Of a stretch of DNA of 13,463 nt, positions 7,872 through 13,463 are shown piece by piece. The translations under genes and the position numbers were made by a program. The stretch's first letter is position 1; the number at the start of each line of letters is the position of its first letter. This DNA is from an uncultured Lachnospiraceae bacterium. GTDB taxonomy: Bacteria; Bacillota; Clostridia; Lachnospirales; Lachnospiraceae. A model generated the notes under the pieces. The model was not told the origin of the DNA. It worked only from the letters and a program-made list of their open reading frames with translations, and ran no database searches. The DNA lies in assembly GCA_947177465.1 (NCBI GenBank), contig CAMWUP010000024.1, positions 1 through 13,463 of the forward strand, written 5' to 3'.

Positions 7872-8555
7872 ATGAACAAAACGCTTTACAAGCAACTGGA
7901 AAATCATATGCTGCTCTGTATGGATGACAGCGCCCACGGCAAGGATCATGTGTACAGGGTGTTGTATCAGGCGTTGGATATTGCGCAGCATGAAAAGGAC
8001 GTGGATTTGGATGTGCTGATTGCGGCATGTCTGCTGCACGATATCGGGCGGAAGGAGCAATTTGCCAATCCTGCGCTGTGCCATGCGAGGGTAGGGAGTG
8101 AAAAAGCGTATACCTATCTTCTGTCGGTTGGCTTTGACGAGGGGAAGGCAGCCCATGTGAGGGAATGTATCCTGACGCACAGATACCGCTCGGACGCACC
8201 GCCCAAAAGCATAGAGGCAAAGATTCTTTTCGATGCGGACAAGCTGGACGTAACCGGCACGGTTGGAATTGCGCGAACGATTATGTACAAGGCACAGGTG
8301 GGAGAACCGTTGTATACCATAAATCCTGACGGCACGGTGGCGGATGGAAGCGGGGAGGAGCCTCCCTCGTTCTTTCAGGAATATCATTATAAGCTGAAAA
8401 ATCTGTATGATAAGTTTTATACAGAGCGCGGCCATGAGATTGCTGTCATGCGGCAGAAGCCGGCGCAGGCATTTTACCATGATATGTTGGAGGAGGTCAG
8501 CGGACCCTGTAAAAACGGGACGGCGGTTTTGAAAAAGCTGTTGGAGCCGTCATAA
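7872..8555 (+). CDS. HD-domain phosphohydrolase
   Basis: A 227-residue cytoplasmic metal-dependent phosphohydrolase of the HD superfamily. The metal-binding residues are all visible: H22 and H26 in AHGKDH, H56-D57 in LLHDIGR, and D121 in ILFDADKLD. H103 in LTHRY may help bind the substrate. This pattern matches single-domain HD proteins of the E. coli YedJ type. The substrate cannot be read from sequence; nucleotides or phosphorylated small molecules are typical. The start is supported by CGGAG about 10 bases upstream of ATG. It begins 20 nt after the helicase stop with no promoter or terminator between, so read-through from the helicase promoter is likely. Its codon use is more G+C-rich than that of the helicase, so the pairing may be positional rather than functional. 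Confidence 0.88.
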   Translation: MNKTLYKQLENHMLLCMDDSAHGKDHVYRVLYQALDIAQHEKDVDLDVLIAACLLHDIGRKEQFANPALCHARVGSEKAYTYLLSVGFDEGKAAHVRECILTHRYRSDAPPKSIEAKILFDADKLDVTGTVGIARTIMYKAQVGEPLYTINPDGTVADGSGEEPPSFFQEYHYKLKNLYDKFYTERGHEIAVMRQKPAQAFYHDMLEEVSGPCKNGTAVLKKLLEPS

Positions 8556-8560
8556 GGGAG

Positions 8561-8575
8561 TTGTGGCAATCACAA
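8561..8575. promoter_or_regulatory. Dyad TTGTG-N5-CACAA, candidate operator of metY
   Basis: A perfect 5-bp inverted repeat with a 5-base centre (GCAAT) begins 5 bases after the HD gene stop. It spans the place where the -35 box of the metY promoter should be; the TATAAT at 8592-8597 has no good -35 at 16-18 bases. This is what an activator or repressor site would look like. The regulator is unknown. Confidence 0.4.
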
Positions 8576-8591
8576 ATACCGGCATCTGAGA

Positions 8592-8597
8592 TATAAT
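8592..8597 (+). promoter_or_regulatory. -10 box of the metY promoter
   Basis: A perfect TATAAT. The hexamers at 16, 17 and 18 bases upstream do not resemble TTGACA, suggesting a promoter that depends on an activator. Transcription would start near 8604, giving a leader of about 85 bases. Confidence 0.5.
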
Positions 8598-8634
8598 AAA
8601 AACAATGAGAGAAAAATATGCGATGACTGCCGGT

Positions 8635-8652
8635 CGGGGATATGCTTCCCCG
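8635..8652 (+). other. Hairpin in the metY leader
   Basis: CGGGGA (8635-8640) and TCCCCG (8647-8652) form a perfect 6-bp stem around TATGCT. It has no T-run, so it is not an intrinsic terminator. It lies 38 bases ahead of the metY start and could affect leader folding or mRNA stability. No SAM-I or T-box hallmarks were seen. Confidence 0.4.
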
Positions 8653-8689
8653 GACACTTTGACAGGGCAGCGCGGAAAAGAGGAGAATG

Positions 8690-10000
8690 ATGAGCAAAAA
8701 AACTTTAGCGGAGAGAAATGTAAAATTTGAAACCTTGCAGCTTCATGTGGGGCAGGAGCAGCCGGACCCTGTGACGGATGCGAGGGCAGTGCCGATTTAC
8801 CAGACTTCTTCCTATGTGTTTCGAAATTGTGAGCACGCGGCGGCAAGGTTTGATTTGAGTGATGCGGGCAATATATACGGCAGGCTGACGAACCCGACGG
8901 AGGACGTCTTTGAGAAAAGGATTGCAGCGCTGGAGGGCGGCGTGGCAGCGCTGGCGGTGGCTTCCGGTGCGGCGGCGATTGCTTATACGTTTCAGAACCT
9001 TGCACATGCCGGGGAGCATATTGTGGCGGCAAAGAACATTTACGGCGGAACCTACAATCTGCTGGCGCACACGCTGCCGGAATATGGCATTACGGCGACT
9101 TTTGTAGACCCTTTCAATTATGATGAGGTGGAAGGCGCAATTCAGGAAAATACAAGGGCGATTCACATTGAAACGCTGGGAAATCCCAACTCTGATGTGG
9201 TAGATATCGAGCGGATGGCAGCGATAGCCCATGCACACAAAATTCCCCTTGTGGTGGACAATACTTTTGCAACGCCTTATCTGGTGCGTCCCATTGAGTA
9301 TGGCGCGGATATTGTGGTGCATTCTGCGACAAAGTTTATCGGCGGTCATGGGACGACGATAGGCGGCGTTATTGTGGACGGCGGCAAATTTGACTGGGAG
9401 GCAAGCGGCAAGTTTCCTTCCCTCACAGAGCCGAATGAAAGCTATCACGGCGTAAGCTTTACCAAGGCGGCGGGTGCTGCGGCATTTGTGACAAAGATTC
9501 GCGCTATTCTGCTTCGTGATACGGGAGCGACTCTTTCCCCGTTCCATGCGTTCTTCTTTTTGCAGGGGCTGGAAACCCTGTCGCTGCGGGTGGAGAGGCA
9601 TGTGCAGAATGCTTTAAGGGTAGTGGAATACCTTGAGAAGCATCCGCAGGTGGAAAGGGTGCATCATCCTTCGGTATCTTCGGATGCAGAACAGCAGAGG
9701 CTTTATAAAAAATATTTCCCTAATGGAGGAGGTTCCATTTTTACCTTTGAAATTAAGGGCGATGCGGAAAAAGCGAAAAAATTCATCGATAATCTGGAGT
9801 TGTTCAGTCTGCTTGCCAATGTGGCGGACGCTAAGTCTCTGGTGATTCATCCGGCTTCTACAACCCATTCCCAGTTGAATGAGGAGGAGCTTGCTGACCA
9901 GGGCATCAGGCCTAACACAATTCGTCTGTCGATTGGATTGGAAAATATTGACGATATTATTGAGGATTTGGAGGAAGCTTTTCGGGCAGTGGAGGCGTAG
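8690..10000 (+). CDS. metY: O-acetylhomoserine sulfhydrylase (aminocarboxypropyltransferase), PLP-dependent
   Basis: A 436-residue enzyme of the Cys/Met-metabolism PLP family. It probably makes homocysteine from O-acetylhomoserine and sulfide, in the cytoplasm, for methionine synthesis. The start at 8690 is preferred over ATG at 8687 because AGGAG would sit only 1 base from the latter and 4 from the former. Key features (8690 numbering) are IYGRLTNPT near 62-70 for PLP phosphate contact, DNTFATP from D190 for the pyridine nitrogen, and the Schiff-base Lys215 in HSATKFIGGHG. The C-terminal SIGLENIDDIIEDL stretch is typical. The length (about 430) and the insert after the Lys motif fit the sulfhydrylase branch rather than the shorter (about 380-residue) cystathionine lyases and synthases. 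The gene has its own promoter region with a dyad and ends at a strong terminator. Acyl-donor preference cannot be proven from sequence. Confidence 0.92.
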   Translation: MSKKTLAERNVKFETLQLHVGQEQPDPVTDARAVPIYQTSSYVFRNCEHAAARFDLSDAGNIYGRLTNPTEDVFEKRIAALEGGVAALAVASGAAAIAYTFQNLAHAGEHIVAAKNIYGGTYNLLAHTLPEYGITATFVDPFNYDEVEGAIQENTRAIHIETLGNPNSDVVDIERMAAIAHAHKIPLVVDNTFATPYLVRPIEYGADIVVHSATKFIGGHGTTIGGVIVDGGKFDWEASGKFPSLTEPNESYHGVSFTKAAGAAAFVTKIRAILLRDTGATLSPFHAFFFLQGLETLSLRVERHVQNALRVVEYLEKHPQVERVHHPSVSSDAEQQRLYKKYFPNGGGSIFTFEIKGDAEKAKKFIDNLELFSLLANVADAKSLVIHPASTTHSQLNEEELADQGIRPNTIRLSIGLENIDDIIEDLEEAFRAVEA

Positions 10001-10082
10001 CAGAGCAGGACGGGCGCAAATATTATGCGCTCCGGCACGCACAGGCGCAGTATTACGAAAAAGAAAATTTGGGATAAGCAGT

Positions 10083-10120
10083 AAAAGACGCGTTTTGATA
10101 AAAAAGCGCGTCTTTTGCAT
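10083..10120. terminator. Terminator after metY, probably bidirectional
   Basis: AAAAGACGCG (10083-10092) pairs perfectly with CGCGTCTTTT (10107-10116) around a 14-base loop. The flanking A-run and T-run allow function in both directions. It ends metY 83 bases after its stop. A smaller hairpin (GGGCGCA with TGCGCTC, 10012-10032) lies between and may stabilise the 3' end. Confidence 0.85.
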
Positions 10121-10132
10121 GGCATATCTATG

Positions 10133-10161
10133 TTGTAAAAGAAAAGCCGGCGGTTTATAAT
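10133..10161 (+). promoter_or_regulatory. Sigma-A-type promoter of the ccdA-tlpA-fprA unit
   Basis: TTGTAA (10133-10138), a 17-base spacer and a perfect TATAAT (10156-10161). The predicted start near 10168 leaves a leader of about 60 bases. A 6-bp inverted repeat (AAAGCC at 10143 and GGCTTT at 10183) flanks the -10 box, but its significance is doubtful. Confidence 0.75.
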
Positions 10162-10229
10162 ATAAGCATTAAAGTATAAATTGGCTTTGGGAAGAATATT
10201 TTACAATAATGAAAGGAACCTGACACGAC

Positions 10230-10901
10230 ATGCAATATTTTATCGCGTTTCTGGAGGGAATCATTACATTTGTTTCGCCTTGTCTGCTGCCCATGCTGCC
10301 GGTGTATATTTCTTATTTTGCCGGAGGGGAAAATAACAGGAAACGGACGCTTTGCAACGCGTTTGCTTTTATCGCGGGCTTCACGGTGGTGTTTTTGGCG
10401 CTGGGGGCTTTTGCAGGGACGGTGGGCGCCTTCCTGCAGCGGTATAAAACGGCGGTGAATCTGGTTACAGGCGGTATTGTGGTGATTTTCGGACTTAACT
10501 TCAGTGGGATTTTGAAAATAGGATTTTTGAATAAGACCAAAAAACTGGATGTGCAGATAAAGCCGGAAAATATAGCTTCCACATTTTTGTTTGGTATGAT
10601 TTTTTCGATTGGATGGACGCCCTGTGTAGGTGCGTTTCTAGGCTCGGCGCTTATGATGGCGTCCGAGCGGGGAACTATGGCAGAGGGGCTTCTTATGCTT
10701 TTGCTGTATTCTATGGGGCTTGGGATTCCTTTTTTAGCCAGCGCTCTTCTTTTGGACAGACTGAAGGAAACTTTTCAGTTTATTAAAAAACACTACTTGT
10801 GGATTAACCGGATTTGTGGTATTTTTCTGATTGTTGTAGGCGTCAGTATGATGACCGGTCTGTTCGGCAGACTGCTTGCTATGCTGGGCGGCGTGGTATA
10901 A
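10230..10901 (+). CDS. ccdA: CcdA-type transmembrane thiol-disulfide reductase
   Basis: A 223-residue integral membrane protein with six hydrophobic segments (about 5-30, 43-69, 75-95, 116-144, 151-175, 190-216). This is the CcdA/short-DsbD fold, which moves electrons from cytoplasmic thioredoxin to thiol proteins outside the membrane. The two expected redox cysteines are C18 in FVSPCLLP and C132 in GWTPCVG, both in the usual Pro-Cys context of segments 1 and 4. AAAGGAA precedes the ATG by about 11 bases. The next gene encodes an anchored TlpA/ResA-like thioredoxin, the natural partner. No cytochrome c genes are visible nearby, so despite the family name its job here is more likely general extracytoplasmic thiol reduction. 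Confidence 0.9.
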   Translation: MQYFIAFLEGIITFVSPCLLPMLPVYISYFAGGENNRKRTLCNAFAFIAGFTVVFLALGAFAGTVGAFLQRYKTAVNLVTGGIVVIFGLNFSGILKIGFLNKTKKLDVQIKPENIASTFLFGMIFSIGWTPCVGAFLGSALMMASERGTMAEGLLMLLLYSMGLGIPFLASALLLDRLKETFQFIKKHYLWINRICGIFLIVVGVSMMTGLFGRLLAMLGGVV

Positions 10902-10974
10902 CGTTCCGGTAAAGCGGATATAGGACATTCAACTATTAATTTGAGTGCGCGCCGTAGCGTGAAGGGGTATAAAA

Positions 10975-11682
10975 ATGAGAAAATATGGAAAATTAGTGAT
11001 TGGAATTATCGTTTTTGCACTGCTTTTAGGGGGAAGCGCTTTCCTCTATAAAGGGCTTGCGGAGAAGTACCGACCTGACGCGCTGACAAAGGTTGACAAG
11101 GAGGAGGATTTGTCGGAGACCCAAGGACAGCAGGAAGCGGAAAACGGCAGCGAGACCAAAGGGCAGCAGGAAGCGGAAGACGGCAGCGAGACCAAGGGGC
11201 AGCAGGGAGCAGAAGATAGTAGCAGCGAAGCAGACGGAAGTACAGCGGACGATAGCGCAAAAGCCCCTGACTTTACCGTGGTGAATGGGGCGGAGGAAGA
11301 GGTGAAGCTTTCGGACTTTGAGGGCAAGCCTGTTGTCCTGAATTTCTGGGCAAGCTGGTGCGGACCCTGTAAAAGCGAGATGCCGTTTTTTCAGACCATG
11401 TACGATACGTATGGAGAAGAAGTGGTTTTTATGATGGTGAATTTGACGGATGGCAGTCGGGAAACTGTAGAGACAGCTCTTGACTATGTACAGCAGGCGG
11501 AATATACTTTTCCTGTCTACTTTGATACAAAGCAGGAGGCGGCATATGCCTATTATGTAAGTTCCATACCTGCCACCTATTTTATCGATGCCGAAGGAAA
11601 GCTTACGGCATATGGCGTGGGCGCCTTGCAGGAGGAAAATATTCTGCAGGGGCTTAACATGCTGGGCATTGTCACAGAATAA
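10975..11682 (+). CDS. Membrane-anchored TlpA/ResA-like thioredoxin
   Basis: A 235-residue extracytoplasmic thiol-disulfide oxidoreductase. Residues 7-25 form a single hydrophobic signal anchor without a lipobox. Residues 26-90 are a Glu/Gln/Ser/Gly-rich linker carrying three 12-residue repeats (48-83). The thioredoxin domain (about 93-232) has the active site WCGPC with C129 and C132 and the cis-Pro at I198-P199. The insert typical of TlpA/ResA proteins (LTDGSRETVETALDYVQQ) is present. It probably receives electrons from CcdA, encoded 73 bases upstream, and reduces disulfides outside the cell or in the wall space. AAGGGG lies about 9 bases before the ATG. The targets are unknown. Calling it ResA or StoA would be over-precise because no cytochrome c or spore context is seen. 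Confidence 0.9.
   Translation: MRKYGKLVIGIIVFALLLGGSAFLYKGLAEKYRPDALTKVDKEEDLSETQGQQEAENGSETKGQQEAEDGSETKGQQGAEDSSSEADGSTADDSAKAPDFTVVNGAEEEVKLSDFEGKPVVLNFWASWCGPCKSEMPFFQTMYDTYGEEVVFMMVNLTDGSRETVETALDYVQQAEYTFPVYFDTKQEAAYAYYVSSIPATYFIDAEGKLTAYGVGALQEENILQGLNMLGIVTE
11116..11223 (+). repeat. Three tandem 36-bp repeats in the thioredoxin linker
   Basis: Units are at 11116-11151, 11152-11187 and 11188-11223. Each is in frame and encodes 12 residues of the pattern ETKGQQEAEDGS. The first two are nearly identical in DNA and the third has diverged at its end (AGTAGC in place of GGCAGC). The unit length is a multiple of three, so copy-number change would only lengthen or shorten the spacer between membrane and thioredoxin domain. 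Confidence 0.9.
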
Positions 11683-11715
11683 TGTAAAAATAAAGGAAGA
11701 GAGGAAGACAGACTT

Positions 11716-12879
11716 ATGAGCAGGACAGAGGTTACAAAGGATATTCGCTATGTAGGGGTAAACGACAGGGAAATCGATTTGTTTGAATCACAATATATTG
11801 TGCCAAACGGCGTGTCTTACAATTCCTATCTGATTATGGATGAAAAGATAGCGCTGATGGATACGGTTGATGCAAGAAAGACGGATGAATGGCTTTTGCG
11901 TGTGAAGGAAGAGCTGGCGGGAAGTGCGCCGGATTATCTTGTGATTTCTCATCTTGAGCCGGACCATGCCGGCAGTATTGCGGCGATTGTTTCTGCATAC
12001 CCTGAGATGAAGCTTGTGGGAAATGCCAAGACCTTTTCCATGCTGCCGCAGTTTTTTTTGCTGGATATAGAGGACAAGAAGGTGGTGGTTTCCGAGGGAG
12101 AAACCTTGTGTCTGGGGCAGCATACGCTGCAGTTTTTTATGGCACCTATGGTACACTGGCCGGAGGTTATGGTGACGTATGAGCAGACGGAGAAAGTGCT
12201 GTTTTCCGCAGACGGCTTCGGCAAGTTTGGCGCGCTGGACACAGAAGAGGACTGGACTGACGAGGCAAGGCGCTATTATCTCAATATTGTGGGCAAATAC
12301 GGCGCGATGGTGCAGGCGCTTTTAAAGAAGGCGGCAGCGTTGGATATTCAGATGATTTGCCCGCTGCATGGTCCGGTTTTAAAGGAAAACCTTTCCTATT
12401 ATATTGAAAAATACGATACATGGAGCAGTTACCGCGCGGAGGATACGGGAGTGCTGGTTGCTTTCGCCTCCATTCACGGCAATACGGCACAGGCGGCGGC
12501 AAGGTTTGCCGATATGCTGCGGGAAAACGGAGCTGTAACGGTAGTCACGGCTGACCTTGCGAGAAAGGATATGGCGGAAGTGATTGCAGATGCGTTCCGG
12601 TATGACAGAATGGCGCTTTTCTGTGCAACCTACGACGGCGGTATTTTCCCCTGTATGGAGGACTTCCTGCATCATTTGAAGGCAAAGGGCTTCCAGAAAA
12701 GGACAGTCGCGCTGGTGGAAAACGGTTCCTGGGCGCCTATGGCGGCAAAAGGTATGCGTAAGCTTTTAGAGGAGATGAAAGAGATTCATATTTTAGAGCC
12801 TGTGGTTTCGATTCGCTCCACTGTGGACGAGCGGGTGGAAAAAGAGCTGCGGGAGCTTGCGAAAAAAATTGCAGATTAA
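11716..12879 (+). CDS. fprA: Class A flavodiiron protein (FprA)
   Basis: A 387-residue cytoplasmic flavodiiron protein that reduces O2 to water and/or NO to N2O. The N-terminal beta-lactamase-like domain carries the complete diiron ligand set: H79, E81, D83 and H84 in HLEPDHAGS, H147 in MVHWPE, D166 in SADGFG and H218 in PLHGP. The C-terminal flavodoxin domain begins near 246, with the FMN phosphate loop SIHGNT at 252-257. The loop between D166 and H218 is about 10 residues shorter than I recall for Moorella FprA, a form I associate with Clostridia. No rubredoxin or flavin-reductase domain is fused, so a separate rubredoxin must supply electrons. GAGAGGAAG precedes the ATG. It starts 33 nt after the thioredoxin gene with no terminator between, consistent with one transcript. 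No intrinsic terminator with a clear stem follows it. Confidence 0.93.
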   Translation: MSRTEVTKDIRYVGVNDREIDLFESQYIVPNGVSYNSYLIMDEKIALMDTVDARKTDEWLLRVKEELAGSAPDYLVISHLEPDHAGSIAAIVSAYPEMKLVGNAKTFSMLPQFFLLDIEDKKVVVSEGETLCLGQHTLQFFMAPMVHWPEVMVTYEQTEKVLFSADGFGKFGALDTEEDWTDEARRYYLNIVGKYGAMVQALLKKAAALDIQMICPLHGPVLKENLSYYIEKYDTWSSYRAEDTGVLVAFASIHGNTAQAAARFADMLRENGAVTVVTADLARKDMAEVIADAFRYDRMALFCATYDGGIFPCMEDFLHHLKAKGFQKRTVALVENGSWAPMAAKGMRKLLEEMKEIHILEPVVSIRSTVDERVEKELRELAKKIAD

Positions 12880-12905
12880 CTATGGCTTTTTTCTGAAGGG
12901 TGTAG

Positions 12906-12911
12906 TATAAT
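12906..12911 (+). promoter_or_regulatory. -10 box upstream of tRNA-Gly
   Basis: A perfect TATAAT 14 bases before the mature tRNA 5' end. No convincing -35 box was found at 16-18 bases upstream, where the sequence overlaps the fprA stop region. Confidence 0.45.
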
Positions 12912-12924
12912 ACTTTTCAGATAC

Positions 12925-12995
12925 GCAGCTATAGTTCATCGGTAGAATGCTAGCTTCCCAAGCTGGAGAGACGGGTTCGATTCCCGCTAGCTGCT
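12925..12995 (+). tRNA. tRNA-Gly (anticodon CCC)
   Basis: A 71-base cloverleaf. The acceptor is GCAGCTA paired with TAGCTGC, with discriminator T. The D arm is GTTC/GAAT. The anticodon stem is CTAGC/GCTGG, with loop TTCCCAA giving anticodon CCC. The T arm contains TTCGATT with stem CGGG/CCCG. The outermost T-stem pair would be A-C, a mismatch. CCA is not encoded. It is followed by a strong terminator. Confidence 0.93.
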
Positions 12996-13012
12996 CTAAA
13001 GCATAGCAGAGG

Positions 13013-13052
13013 ACAGCGGATTTCCTTTAAATAAGGGAATCCGCTGTTTTTA
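13013..13052 (+). terminator. Terminator after tRNA-Gly
   Basis: ACAGCGGATT pairs with AATCCGCTGT, and after one T/G position CCTT pairs with AAGG around TAAAT. A run of T follows at 13046-13051. It lies 17 bases after the tRNA and could also insulate the opposite-strand gene that ends at 13093. Confidence 0.9.
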
Positions 13053-13092
13053 CATTTTGTGTTACGTTTTTAATAAGTGTGATATTGACAAC

Positions 13093-13463
13093 TCAGGACA
13101 TTAGAATCAAATCTTTTCTTGTTTTTGACAATTCTGTCAGTTCGTCAGAAAATCCATGAACAAACTTAAACCAAAACACGATAAAATTATCTTTGATTTT
13201 GTATAACCCCTTTTTACGGTTTTCCGGATTGTCTTCTGTGACGGGAACCTCCCTTTCTAAAATATCAAGGTTAATCAAGGTTTTTAAATATTTGGTAAGC
13301 CCTGTCTGCTTTAGTTCAAGAGTAGTCGCTATTTTGGAAAGCTTCTGATTTCCGGCAGCAATTGCTTTGATAATCGAAAAGTAGCTTCCGACTTCGCTGA
13401 CTTCTCGTTGCAGCAGGAAATTAGGTTCATCGTATAGAAAACTGGATTTTGACAATATATTAT
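13093..13463 (-). pseudogene. C-terminally shortened DUF234-type AAA ATPase (5' end outside window)
   Basis: The minus-strand frame is open to the window edge; the apparent start (TTG at 13455) is only an internal Leu. The visible 120 or so residues match the region after the ATPase core of archaeal-type AAA ATPases with a DUF234 tail. They comprise FLYDEPNFLL, then a winged-helix-like stretch (KLSKIATTLELKQTGLTKYLKTL written in part: IATTLELKQTGLTKYL), then ILEREVPVTEDNPE and GLYKIKDNFIVFWFKFV. In that family a further C-terminal domain of over 100 residues normally follows FWF-FV. Here the frame switches to an unrelated hydrophilic tail and stops about 20 residues later at 13093. This suggests a deletion or rearrangement, so the product is probably non-functional. 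The missing N-terminus is only a window effect. A short functional variant cannot be excluded. Confidence 0.62.

Noticed and set aside
7824..8480. 218-aa minus-strand frame across the HD gene
   Set aside because: The plus-strand gene has a full set of HD metal residues. The antisense frame has no domain and spans the junction of two real genes.
8555..8690. SAM or T-box riboswitch before metY
   Set aside because: The leader is too short (about 85 bases), and no T-box sequence, SAM-I core or terminator/antiterminator pair was found.
8705..9601. 298-aa minus-strand frame inside metY
   Set aside because: It is a shadow of a G+C-richer conserved PLP enzyme and has no start signal or known motif.
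10143..10188. AAAGCC/GGCTTT inverted repeat around the ccdA -10 box as an operator
   Set aside because: Six bases separated by 34 is easily met by chance in this composition, with no further symmetry.
11116..11223. The 36-bp repeats as a CRISPR array
   Set aside because: There are no spacers. The repeats abut directly and lie in frame within a thioredoxin gene.

Overview
The window looks like a chromosomal segment of an anaerobic, low-to-moderate G+C Firmicute, most likely a Lachnospiraceae-type Clostridium relative. This rests on A/G-rich Shine-Dalgarno sites, TTGxxx-N17-TATAAT promoters, a class A flavodiiron protein (FprA) with a clostridial-type short loop, a CcdA/TlpA-type thiol redox pair, and a tRNA-Gly without an encoded CCA. 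No species can be named from sequence alone.

The left part (1-5034) is visibly more A+T-rich and accessory in character (single lines counted by eye: about 38% G+C here against about 53% in metY). It opens inside the 3' end of a large gene whose product resembles the C-terminal region of YobI-like P-loop NTPases. Next comes a promoter-driven two-gene unit, an AAA/ABC-type ATPase (452 aa) followed 2 nt later by an RloB-family TOPRIM-like protein (232 aa). This is the gene order of the RloA-RloB / AbiLi-AbiLii abortive-infection systems. A lipoprotein of unknown function, built from two tandem copies of one beta-rich module, ends at a hairpin terminator.

The middle part (5150-8555) has a clear promoter, then an 866-aa superfamily 1 helicase fused to a C-terminal DUF2726/PD-(D/E)XK-like nuclease, then an HD-domain phosphohydrolase 20 nt downstream.

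The right part (8560-13000) is housekeeping. It holds an O-acetylhomoserine sulfhydrylase (MetY) with a dyad in its promoter region and a strong terminator. A three-gene unit follows behind a near-consensus promoter: CcdA, an anchored TlpA/ResA-like thioredoxin with a 3 x 36-bp repeat in its linker, and FprA. CcdA passes electrons across the membrane to the thioredoxin-like protein, and FprA reduces O2 or NO in the cytoplasm, so the unit reads as a redox and oxidative or nitrosative defence operon. A tRNA-Gly(CCC) with its own terminator follows. On the opposite strand at the right edge is a C-terminally shortened DUF234-type AAA ATPase, probably a decayed accessory gene beside the tRNA.

No CRISPR array, rRNA, insertion sequence or replication origin was seen. 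The most interesting parts are the defence-like left half, the helicase-nuclease with an unrecognised N-terminal domain, and the metY leader region.
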